Assembly: GCA_023431285.1 (NCBI GenBank)
Contig: JAEYXN010000150.1
Location: 1 to 23,219 of the forward strand
Reading direction: 5' to 3'
From: Bacteroidota bacterium
GTDB lineage: Bacteria; Bacteroidota; Bacteroidia; Cytophagales; Cyclobacteriaceae
DNA: 23,219 nt
In this document: one piece after another, positions 15,402 through 22,209 of the stretch
Numbering within the stretch: the stretch's first letter is position 1
How the letters are laid out: every line of letters starts with the position of its first letter
The notes under the pieces: generated by a model
What the model was told of the DNA's origin: nothing
The model's input: the letters and a program-made list of their open reading frames with translations, nothing else
Databases searched by the model: none
Made by a program: the position numbers and the translations under genes

Positions 15402-15851
15402 CTACTCGCCGCGGCATTTGTCCAGAAGGTTGCTCAGTGCCTCCGCCTCTTCAGCGCTAAGCTGAAGCACATTATCTATGTCGTGCTCGTGGGCGGCAAT
15501 CGTTTCCAATAACGCAATGCCTTCAGTAGTGATAAAAACGTCGCTGGCTCTTTTGTCAGAAGGACAAGATTTTTTCTCGACGAGGTTTTTTAAGATCAGC
15601 CGGTCTAGTAGACGTGAAATGTCGGAATTCTTATCGAGCATACGGCTCTTGATCTCAGTCGCGGAAATGCTGTTAGGATGTTGACCTTTCAGAATACGCA
15701 GTATATTGAATTGTTGAGAAGTGATCCCAAAAGGTTTGAAGAACTCCTGTTGCTTGTTATGAATCCAGTTAGAGGTGAAAATAAGATTAAGAAGAGCCTT
15801 TTGGTTAGGCGACTTGAATTTGGTCTGCCGGATCTCCTCTTCGATTTTCAT
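15402..15851 (-). CDS. MarR-family transcriptional regulator
   Basis: A winged-helix regulator of 149 residues that binds palindromic DNA as a dimer. The helix-turn-helix and wing are visible: 'ITSQQFNILRILKGQ', 'SATEIKSRMLDKNSDISRLL' (recognition region), then 'DRLILKNLVEKK' and the wing 'CPSDKRASDVFITTEG'. C-terminal residues are dimerisation helices. ATG 15851 (MKIEEEIRQ) is preferred; an upstream in-frame TTG at 15887 would add 12 residues. It lies downstream of yceI behind a strong terminator, so it probably has its own weak promoter (a GATATTTG-like -7 at 15885-15892, minus strand) or receives read-through. The palindrome upstream of yceI is its likely operator. Ligand unknown. Confidence 0.9.
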   Translation of the reverse strand: MKIEEEIRQTKFKSPNQKALLNLIFTSNWIHNKQQEFFKPFGITSQQFNILRILKGQHPNSISATEIKSRMLDKNSDISRLLDRLILKNLVEKKSCPSDKRASDVFITTEGIALLETIAAHEHDIDNVLQLSAEEAEALSNLLDKCRGE

Positions 15852-15896
15852 TTGATAAATATATCGAACTCCCAAGGTCAGTTTCAAATATCATTT

Positions 15897-15926
15897 AAAA
15901 AAAACAGAAGGCTTTAGTGCCTTCTG
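15897..15926 (-). terminator. Rho-independent terminator after yceI (minus strand)
   Basis: Read on the minus strand, CAGAAGGC (15926-15919) and GCCTTCTG (15912-15905) form a perfect 8-bp stem with loop ACTAAA, followed by T8 (15904-15897). Confidence 0.9.
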
Positions 15927-15938
15927 TTGTTGTTTGCC

Positions 15939-16514
15939 TTATGCTTTTTTATCCAATTCCACTTTTATGGTAAGTTCCACTTCATCGCCAACGACCATTT
16001 CGCCGGTAGGAGTGGTATTCGCCCAGGTAAGACCATAATCTTTTCTGTTCAACTTACCTGTGAATTTGAAACCTGATTTCTCGCCACGGCCGGTGTTTAC
16101 AATTGACCCGCCTGTAACATCAAATTCAACAGGCTTGGTAGTGCCATGCATTGTCAGGTTACCTTTCAGTTTGTACTTCGCTCCTGTTTTTGTCAATGTG
16201 CCTTTGAAAGTGATCTCAGGATATTTCTCAGCATCGAAAAAGTCAGCAGACTTGAGGTGACCATCTCTGCGTTCGTTGTCAGTGTCAATAGAAGCTGTCT
16301 TCGCAGTGAAGTTTACTTCAGCGCCATTAAAATCCCCACCTTTTTGAATAACTTCTCCATTGTATTCATTGAATTTTCCATCAGTTTCAGCTACCGCCAT
16401 GTGTGTAACGCTGAATCCGATTTTTGAGTGGACGTTATCGATCGTCCATGTGGTTTGGGCCATTGCACCGGTCCCTAGTAGAACAAATGCAAGAAGGAAG
16501 TTTAGTTTTTTCAT
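15939..16514 (-). CDS. YceI-family secreted lipocalin-like protein
   Basis: A 191-residue periplasmic protein of the YceI family, whose members have a lipocalin-like barrel and bind polyisoprenoid or amphiphilic ligands. A signal peptide runs from M1 to about A20 (MKKLNFLLAFVLLGTGAMAQ). The mature protein starts TTWTIDNVHSKIGFSVTHM, as typical for YceI. The characteristic 'DGHLKSADFFDAEKYPEITF' and the 'LTMHGTTKPVEFDV' strand follow, then 'FKFTGKLNRKDYGL'. ATG 16514 was chosen over an in-frame upstream start because it gives a clean signal peptide. An 18-bp perfect palindrome lies 46 bases upstream, and a MarR gene lies downstream. Likely controlled by that regulator. Confidence 0.93.
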   Translation of the reverse strand: MKKLNFLLAFVLLGTGAMAQTTWTIDNVHSKIGFSVTHMAVAETDGKFNEYNGEVIQKGGDFNGAEVNFTAKTASIDTDNERRDGHLKSADFFDAEKYPEITFKGTLTKTGAKYKLKGNLTMHGTTKPVEFDVTGGSIVNTGRGEKSGFKFTGKLNRKDYGLTWANTTPTGEMVVGDEVELTIKVELDKKA

Positions 16515-16536
16515 GTGATTGATTGATTTGAGTATG

Positions 16537-16544
16537 CAAGTATA
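16537..16544 (-). promoter_or_regulatory. Possible -7 element of yceI
   Basis: On the minus strand TATACTTG (16544-16537) matches TAnnTTTG at 7 of 8 positions, 22 bases before the yceI ATG. The palindrome lies 15 bases further upstream and would overlap the -33 region. Confidence 0.4.
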
Positions 16545-16559
16545 ACGGAAAGTTTGATG

Positions 16560-16577
16560 TACTTGTTTAAACAAGTA
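16560..16577. promoter_or_regulatory. 18-bp perfect palindrome, probable MarR operator
   Basis: TACTTGTTTAAACAAGTA is its own reverse complement. Its size and symmetry (two half sites of ACTTGTTT) fit a MarR dimer operator. It sits upstream of yceI, with a marR gene immediately downstream of yceI. Binding here would cover the -33 region of the yceI promoter. Confidence 0.65.
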
Positions 16578-16630
16578 AAGAGAATCTTATAAGTAATTGA
16601 TTTTCAAATAAATAATTTTCTACAAAACTA

Positions 16631-17344
16631 CTAGGCATTCAGATAAAAGTCTCTCGTCAGTGCCTTGTACGCGTCCGTCCAAACCTCCCCATGCAAATAC
16701 AGTGTCAAACTTTCTTCTTCAACCAATGCCGGCGTCGTGCGGAATTCCATCATCCACCGTTCAGGCTTTTTTTCTTCACGCGTTCGGAAGACGCATTTTC
16801 TGACAAGGTGAAGATTATGCTTCGAAGCAAGATCGACAAACAGTTCACCCTCAGTCGGTGGAAGGATTATGCTAAAAATGCCGCTACTTTCCATCAGCCT
16901 GAGAACCGCGTCGATGATATCCTCATAAGTAAGGCTCGTAGTGTGACGTGCCTGCAGGCGATTCTGATCGGGAGGATGAAGACTCCGATTGAAATAAGGT
17001 GGGTTAGTAACAATGAGCTGATATTTTTGGGGAGCGTGAAATCCCTGGATAGTGCAATGATGAATGGATACCTTTTGTGGCCAGGGAGAACTGTCAACAT
17101 TAAGTCGTGCCTGCGTGGCATCACGCTCTGAAATTTCGACCGCGTCGATGTGCGAATGTTCTGGAGAACGCTGCGCAAGCATGATAGCGATAAGGCCCGA
17201 GCCTGTTCCGATATCCAGTACGCGCGTTGGTGATTCTACCGTGGTCCACGCTCCGATGAGTACTCCATCCGTTCCGACTTTCATTGTGGAACGAGAATGA
17301 TCAATATCAAACTTTTTAAAACGAAAGCCTTTCTTCGTTGACAT
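16631..17344 (-). CDS. trmN: tRNA1(Val) (adenine(37)-N6)-methyltransferase
   Basis: A class I SAM-dependent methyltransferase of 237 residues that methylates N6 of A37 next to the anticodon of a valine tRNA. The N terminus 'FRFKKFDIDHSRSTMKVGTDGVLIGAW' is diagnostic for the TrmN6/YfiC family. The SAM loop is D44-I-G-T-G-S-G50, and the N6-adenine motif N114-P-P-Y117-F is present. It is divergent from the Gfo/Idh gene with a 44-base gap. TATAATTTG with an upstream TTG about 18 bases away (minus strand) could be its promoter, one base off the ideal element. Confidence 0.9.
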   Translation of the reverse strand: MSTKKGFRFKKFDIDHSRSTMKVGTDGVLIGAWTTVESPTRVLDIGTGSGLIAIMLAQRSPEHSHIDAVEISERDATQARLNVDSSPWPQKVSIHHCTIQGFHAPQKYQLIVTNPPYFNRSLHPPDQNRLQARHTTSLTYEDIIDAVLRLMESSGIFSIILPPTEGELFVDLASKHNLHLVRKCVFRTREEKKPERWMMEFRTTPALVEEESLTLYLHGEVWTDAYKALTRDFYLNA

Positions 17345-17388
17345 GCTTCAAATTATAGTAATTTACACGGCACTCCAAGTATAAAAAT

Positions 17389-18393
17389 ATGGCTCAAAAG
17401 ATCAGATGGGGAATTTTGGGATGCGGCAAGATCGCCGCTAAATTCGCTGCCGACCTTCGACTCGTGAAGGACGCAGAGTTAGTTGCCGTCGCATCACGTG
17501 ATGCCGAACGCGGCGCCGCATTTGGTAAACAATTCGGTGCAGAGCTCGTCTTCGACACCTACGAAGCATTAGTCAATTCTCCGGTGGAAGTCATTTACAT
17601 CGCGACGCCTCACAGCTTTCATTTCGAGCATACCATGCTATGCCTGTCCGCGCGGAAGGCAGTTCTTTGTGAAAAACCTTTCGCTATGAATTTCTCCCAG
17701 GCGAAGAAAATGGTTGAAACAGCAAAGGCCAATGGTGTTTTTCTAATGGAAGCATTCTGGAGCAAATTTCTCCCTCAGTATAAAAAGGTTGTTGAGATGA
17801 TAAATGCGGGCGAGATAGGTAATGTTAGGTGGGTACAGGCTGATTTTGGTTTCACTGCTCCCGAACCAGTGGCTGCGCGTCTATGGGATCCGTTGCTTGG
17901 AGGTGGTTCACTACTCGACATTGGAATCTATCCAGTGTTTCTTGCTCAGTCTCTGCTTGGAAAGCCGGAAGAAATCTTTGCATCGATCACACCCTTTCCC
18001 GGCACAACGGTGGATCAGCAATGCGTCATCAGCATGAAGCATCAGGGTGGAGCGCTTTCGTCCCTGTCAAGTACTTTCGCTGCTGATACACCGATTCAGG
18101 CGGTCGTTGCCGGAACTTTAGGACGGATAGAAATACAGGACCGATTTCATAACGCATCATCGCGCGTCTATCTTTCTAAGGACAAGGAGCCGTTACAAGA
18201 GATTGAAGTCTACCGGGAGGATGGATACGGTTATCAGTTCGAGGCACAACATGTAACGGATTGCCTACTAGCCGGTATAACAGAAAGTGCCGTAATGACA
18301 TTGCAGGACACGCTTGATCTGATTGAAACCCTCGATCGGATAAGAGAAGTATGTGGGATTGTGTATCCGACTGACAAGTCCGGAGTGAGCTGA
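17389..18393 (+). CDS. Gfo/Idh/MocA-family oxidoreductase
   Basis: A 334-residue NAD(P)-dependent oxidoreductase. The Rossmann loop is G8-I-L-G11-C-G13-K-I, the family catalytic lysine motif is E95-K96-P97, and the second-domain motif reads D177-I-G-I-Y181, where most members have His. The Lys96/Tyr181 pair and the 'LMEAFWSKFLPQY' segment resemble dimeric dihydrodiol dehydrogenase and bacterial glucose-fructose-type oxidoreductases; the substrate is probably a sugar or diol but cannot be assigned. Cytosolic, no signal peptide. It ends one base before the stop of the convergent serine hydrolase gene. Confidence 0.92.
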   Translation: MAQKIRWGILGCGKIAAKFAADLRLVKDAELVAVASRDAERGAAFGKQFGAELVFDTYEALVNSPVEVIYIATPHSFHFEHTMLCLSARKAVLCEKPFAMNFSQAKKMVETAKANGVFLMEAFWSKFLPQYKKVVEMINAGEIGNVRWVQADFGFTAPEPVAARLWDPLLGGGSLLDIGIYPVFLAQSLLGKPEEIFASITPFPGTTVDQQCVISMKHQGGALSSLSSTFAADTPIQAVVAGTLGRIEIQDRFHNASSRVYLSKDKEPLQEIEVYREDGYGYQFEAQHVTDCLLAGITESAVMTLQDTLDLIETLDRIREVCGIVYPTDKSGVS

Positions 18394-18394
18394 A

Positions 18395-19804
18395 CTACTC
18401 CTGGGCTACCGGCCCATCAGTCGGAAGCGCGGCGAGAACATCAGAGAGGAATCGTCCCAGCTTAAAGTTGCTGTTATGAGTCACTCCGAGTCGTACGGCG
18501 ACAAGTTTCCGGGATGGGATCACAGTCACAGAATTTCTTTCAAATCCTTCGAAGAAATATGCATCGTGGGGCACGCCAGGTTCAAAGCAGTCCTGCGGAT
18601 CATCTGGGCGACCCAGGTTCAGCCAGATTTGAGCTCCATATTCACGTTTTTTCGCGGCGGGTGCCGGACTGGTAGAATACCGAACCCAACCTTCAGGTAA
18701 GATCCTTTCGCCATTCACAACGCCGTTGTTTAGATATAATAAGCCGAACCGTGCCCAATCACGTGCCGATGCAAAACAATAAGACGACTGAACGAAAGTG
18801 CCGGAAGCATCAGGTTCAAGAATGGCAGTGTACATACTAAGTTTAAAGAACAATCGCTCATACGGAAAACGATGGTACTCGTCATCGCCAACTTTTTGTC
18901 TGATAATATGGGAAAGTATGTTGCTGGAGCCGCTCGAATATTGAAAGAAGCTTCCAGGGTCGTGGGCTAATGGAAGGCTGGCAGCATATCCTCCTTTATC
19001 ATCTCGCCGGATAAACATGTTATGGAACGCAGAGGTAGGGATGAAATAACTTTCATTCCATTGAAGTCCGGAACTGGCGTGGAGCAAATCATTGATGGTT
19101 ATATTCTTACGTTCGTCGTCATTCCAACCGGGGATAGGGGCCGGTTCCTGCACGTTGAGGACGCCGTCTCTTACAAGAATTCCAACCAACGCATTCCCTA
19201 TGCTTTTTGTCATCGACCAGCCCATAAGCCGGGAGTTTTGATCCACACCAGGAGCATATCGTTCTGCGATGATGTTGCCATCGTATACAATTACTACCCC
19301 ATGAGTGTTGATCGGTTTTTCAGGATCTGTTTCAATGAACGCATTGTCAATAGCTTGTTGCAAAGCCGCGTAATTGATACCGTCGACCTTTGTTGAATCC
19401 CATTTGTTTCCAGCGGGCCATGCGATCGTATCCAGCGAGCGCGGGTCGCGGAGTTGGGGTCGGCGGATTGGTTGGTCGCGGACCTCTTTTTCGGACCGTT
19501 CTTTCAGAAGGGTGCAACCGAGCCCCTTGCGGAATATTGCTTTACTTTCATCCCACAGTAAGCGGGCCGTGACACTCGAGTCCGCGCGGTCCACTTTGAT
19601 ATCAGCCAGGGTTAGCCCGGGAAATACTTGCAGCTCCTTTTCTTTAACACTTTCAGGAGTTCTGCCCGTTACGAAGACGCATGAGCACATCACCTTGGCA
19701 TCCATGCCCGTCATGATCGGGGGGAAATAATACAGCACGTAGGAGATCGCCATCAGGACCATGGTAGCAATCACAATCCCGATTAGTCTGAACCATTTTT
19801 TCAT
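18395..19804 (-). CDS. Membrane-anchored serine beta-lactamase-like hydrolase
   Basis: A 469-residue serine hydrolase of the class C beta-lactamase/esterase superfamily. M1-K3 and a hydrophobic helix at about 7-27 anchor it to the membrane. The nucleophile motif is S197-M-T-K200, and the second motif is Y289-S-S in QYSSGSSN. It is preceded by a domain of about 150 residues with cysteines C40 and C42 and a later 'LGCTLL' Cys. The layout resembles 6-aminohexanoate-dimer-hydrolase-like or penicillin-binding-like esterases; the substrate is unknown and beta-lactam resistance should not be assumed. ATG 19804 gives the lysine-rich signal anchor; a start at 19882 would add 26 unlikely residues. A TATCTTTC element (19822-19815, minus strand) may be its promoter. 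Confidence 0.9.
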   Translation of the reverse strand: MKKWFRLIGIVIATMVLMAISYVLYYFPPIMTGMDAKVMCSCVFVTGRTPESVKEKELQVFPGLTLADIKVDRADSSVTARLLWDESKAIFRKGLGCTLLKERSEKEVRDQPIRRPQLRDPRSLDTIAWPAGNKWDSTKVDGINYAALQQAIDNAFIETDPEKPINTHGVVIVYDGNIIAERYAPGVDQNSRLMGWSMTKSIGNALVGILVRDGVLNVQEPAPIPGWNDDERKNITINDLLHASSGLQWNESYFIPTSAFHNMFIRRDDKGGYAASLPLAHDPGSFFQYSSGSSNILSHIIRQKVGDDEYHRFPYERLFFKLSMYTAILEPDASGTFVQSSYCFASARDWARFGLLYLNNGVVNGERILPEGWVRYSTSPAPAAKKREYGAQIWLNLGRPDDPQDCFEPGVPHDAYFFEGFERNSVTVIPSRKLVAVRLGVTHNSNFKLGRFLSDVLAALPTDGPVAQE

Positions 19805-19834
19805 AAGAGAGGGGGAAAGATACTCTTTATGCCG

Positions 19835-19863
19835 TTGTGTACCGGAAACAAAACATAATTTTG
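19835..19863 (+). promoter_or_regulatory. Consensus promoter of the TIGR02757 gene
   Basis: TTG (19835-19837), an 18-base spacer, then TAATTTTG (19856-19863), a full match to TAnnTTTG. Transcription would start near 19869, a few bases before ATG 19876, arguing against any start further upstream. Confidence 0.65.
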
Positions 19864-19875
19864 CACGCAGCAAAC

Positions 19876-20655
19876 ATGGCAAGACGAAGGTCGAAAGAAG
19901 AACTGAAGAGTTATCTGGACGAAATGTCGGACCGTTATAATCGTCCGGATTTCATCGAACATGATCCCGTGTTGATCCCGCACATGTTTAAGAAGAAGCA
20001 GGATATTGAGATTGCCGGACTCTTCGCCGCAGTTTTAGCCTGGGGTCAGCGCGTAACAATCATCCGAAAGAGTCGCGAACTTATGGCGATGATGGACAAT
20101 GCTCCTCACGACTTCGTGCTTAATCATACTGAGAAAGACCTTACTGCGTTGCTGCCATTTAAACACAGAACCTTCAACACCACTGATTGTCTGTACTTTG
20201 TGGAGTTTCTGAGATCATACTATCAAGAGAACAAATCCCTTGAGACGGCATTTCTTCCTGATTCGCCGGAAGGCAATATGGAAACCGGACTGATTCGGTT
20301 CGAGCACCTGTTCTTCAGCCTGGATAGCGCTCCAACCCGGACCCGGAAGCATATTCCTACGCCTGAAAGAAAGTCGACGTGCAAGAGACTTAACATGTAT
20401 TTGCGGTGGATGGTAAGGCTCGACGATCGCGGAGTAGATTTTGGGATCTGGACACAGCTCCGTCCCGACCAATTAATCTGCCCATGCGATGTTCATGTTG
20501 ACCGGGTAGCTCGGTCGTTGAAGCTAATCCGACGCAAGCAGACTGACTGGTTAACAACGCTGCAGTTAACAGACAGTCTTCGAAAGTTAGATCCTAATGA
20601 TCCGGTGAAGTATGACTTCGCACTTTTCGGGATGGGAGTGAGCGGAGTTGTGTAA
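19876..20655 (+). CDS. TIGR02757 (DUF2400) family protein
   Basis: A cytosolic protein of 259 residues. Family marks are the N-terminal 'LKSYLDEMSDRYNRPDFIEHDPV', 'FAAVLAWGQRVTIIRKS', 'MDNAPHDFVLNH', the central 'RLNMYLRWMVRLD', and 'PDQLICPCDVHVDRVARSLKLI'. These recur in TIGR02757, a family common in Bacteroidota. Its fold is thought to be related to helix-hairpin-helix DNA glycosylases, but no function is established. ATG 19876 is preferred over an in-frame upstream start at 19837, because the promoter at 19835-19863 lies between them. It is divergent from the serine hydrolase gene. Confidence 0.9.
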   Translation: MARRRSKEELKSYLDEMSDRYNRPDFIEHDPVLIPHMFKKKQDIEIAGLFAAVLAWGQRVTIIRKSRELMAMMDNAPHDFVLNHTEKDLTALLPFKHRTFNTTDCLYFVEFLRSYYQENKSLETAFLPDSPEGNMETGLIRFEHLFFSLDSAPTRTRKHIPTPERKSTCKRLNMYLRWMVRLDDRGVDFGIWTQLRPDQLICPCDVHVDRVARSLKLIRRKQTDWLTTLQLTDSLRKLDPNDPVKYDFALFGMGVSGVV

Positions 20656-20696
20656 AGAAGGGGAGGTCAAGTTCCCTGGAATTCTAATCGCTCTAT

Positions 20697-20724
20697 AATA
20701 TAAGGTGAGGAATATAAGGTGAGT
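20697..20724 (+). repeat. 14-base tandem duplication
   Basis: AATATAAGGTGAGG at 20697-20710 is followed directly by AATATAAGGTGAGT at 20711-20724 (13 of 14 identical). It lies between the TIGR02757 gene and the actA promoter, in otherwise plain AT-rich DNA. Confidence 0.75.
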
Positions 20725-20857
20725 GGTGAAGGCTATCTAAAATGATTCTAAATTAATAAAATCCTTTAGGGACTTGATCATTCCTGATTTACCTTTCGGC
20801 TCATTTGCAAAACCTGCAAAAACGCTTATTAATTGATGGTGCCACGACAAATTAAAT

Positions 20858-20887
20858 TTGAAATAATGCGTTCCGATAGTAGATTTG
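20858..20887 (+). promoter_or_regulatory. Consensus promoter of the Alternative Complex III operon
   Basis: TTG (20858-20860, within ATTTG), a 19-base spacer, then TAGATTTG (20880-20887), a full match to TAnnTTTG. The expected start near 20893 gives a 30-base leader before ATG 20923 and supports that start. Confidence 0.65.
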
Positions 20888-20922
20888 CGCTGCTTGTTTT
20901 GAAACCGGACATTAATCCTAAC

Positions 20923-22167
20923 ATGACCAAACTCTTTACCGCCTCCGCTTACAAGTTACTTGTCCTTTCTTTTTTGCTCGTATTATCGTTTAGGTCTCAC
21001 GCACAGGATATTCCGACAGACGCCGCAAATATCAGCGCGGGTGAGGCGCTATTCAATGCGAATTGTAAGGCTTGTCACAGAGTGAACGCAAAGCTCGTGG
21101 GCCCGCAACTGGCCGGAATCGATGAGCGCGCTCCTTCCATTGACTGGATCAAGAGATTCATTAAGAACTCTTCGGCGGTAATTGCGAGTGGCGACGACTA
21201 CGCGGTAAAGCTTTATAACGAATACAACAAGACTCAGATGACCGCCTTCACTTCGTTGAAGGACGATGACATCATGAATATTCTTGCCTACGTAAAGGCT
21301 GAGGAAGGAAAGGCTGCAGCAGGTCCTACACCTGGACCCGGCACCGGTGAACAGGCCGCAGGCGGTGGAGAAGCAGGAATTCCTAGCCACTATCTCAATA
21401 TTATTCTGATCGGAATGGTCATTATCCTGGCCCTTCTGTTTACCATTTTAGCATTCCTGGTTTCTGCGCTAAAACGTTTCCTCGATCAGAAGGAACTTAG
21501 CGAGGAAGATCGTGAAGTGGTGAGATCTACTGACACCGGATCTATCTTCAAAAGCAAGGCCTTCATCTTCATCACCGTATTTCTGGTGGCAGCTCTGTCC
21601 TTCAAGGCGGTAATCGGAGCTTTATTCTCGATTGGCGTTCAGCAAGGATATGCGCCGGTTCAGCCAATCGCATTCAGCCACAAGATCCACGCAGGTCAGT
21701 ATGAAATCGACTGTAAGTATTGCCACACCGGGGTATTAAAAGGAAAATCTGCGACGATTCCTTCAGTGAACGTCTGCTGGAACTGCCACAACCAGATTCG
21801 TGAAGGCACGAACACAGGAACTGGCGAAATTGCCAAGATCGTAAAAGCTATTGAGACCAATACTCCTATTGAATGGGTCAGAATCCATAACCTTCCGGAC
21901 CTTGCTTACTTCAACCACGCTCAACACGTGAACGTCGGTGGTCAGGAGTGTCAGACCTGCCACGGACCAATTGAAACGATGGACGTCGTACAGCAGCATT
22001 CACTGCTTACGATGGGATGGTGTATTGATTGCCACCGCAAGACGGATGTGAACTCCAAAGGAAATGCTTATTACGACAACCTCGTTGAACTGCACTCAAG
22101 CTCCAAGAAAGGCAGCATGAAAGTGGAGGACATCGGCGGATTGGAATGCTCCAAGTGTCACTATTAA
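20923..22167 (+). CDS. actA: Alternative Complex III subunit ActA with N-terminal monohaem domain
   Basis: The multihaem cytochrome subunit of Alternative Complex III, the quinol:electron-acceptor oxidoreductase that replaces bc1 in many Bacteroidota. The protein has 414 residues. A signal peptide covers 1-27. A monohaem cytochrome c domain follows, with CKACH at 48-52 and a candidate distal Met at M106. A Gly/Pro linker precedes two hydrophobic helices (about 156-182 and 213-240). Five further CXXCH motifs lie at 264 (CKYCH), 285 (CWNCH), 343 (CQTCH), 367 (CIDCH) and 409 (CSKCH, one residue from the end). That gives six haems, as if an ActE-like monohaem domain were fused to pentahaem ActA. 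ATG 20923 is chosen over an upstream TTG because of the signal peptide and the promoter. Confidence 0.92.
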   Translation: MTKLFTASAYKLLVLSFLLVLSFRSHAQDIPTDAANISAGEALFNANCKACHRVNAKLVGPQLAGIDERAPSIDWIKRFIKNSSAVIASGDDYAVKLYNEYNKTQMTAFTSLKDDDIMNILAYVKAEEGKAAAGPTPGPGTGEQAAGGGEAGIPSHYLNIILIGMVIILALLFTILAFLVSALKRFLDQKELSEEDREVVRSTDTGSIFKSKAFIFITVFLVAALSFKAVIGALFSIGVQQGYAPVQPIAFSHKIHAGQYEIDCKYCHTGVLKGKSATIPSVNVCWNCHNQIREGTNTGTGEIAKIVKAIETNTPIEWVRIHNLPDLAYFNHAQHVNVGGQECQTCHGPIETMDVVQQHSLLTMGWCIDCHRKTDVNSKGNAYYDNLVELHSSSKKGSMKVEDIGGLECSKCHY

Positions 22168-22209
22168 TAAAAGAACAAACTTCGATCAAAGAGTCGCGAT
22201 AAAGGATTT

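Noticed and set aside
16691..17131. 146-codon frame antisense to the tRNA methyltransferase gene
   Set aside because: Shadow of a well-supported gene; no recognisable domain or start signal.
18395..19804. Antibiotic-resistance beta-lactamase
   Set aside because: SxxK and YSS motifs fit a broad esterase/peptidase superfamily; nothing points to beta-lactam substrates.
20833..20922. 30-residue upstream extension of ActA from a TTG
   Set aside because: It would hide the signal peptide and lie across a consensus promoter (20858-20887).
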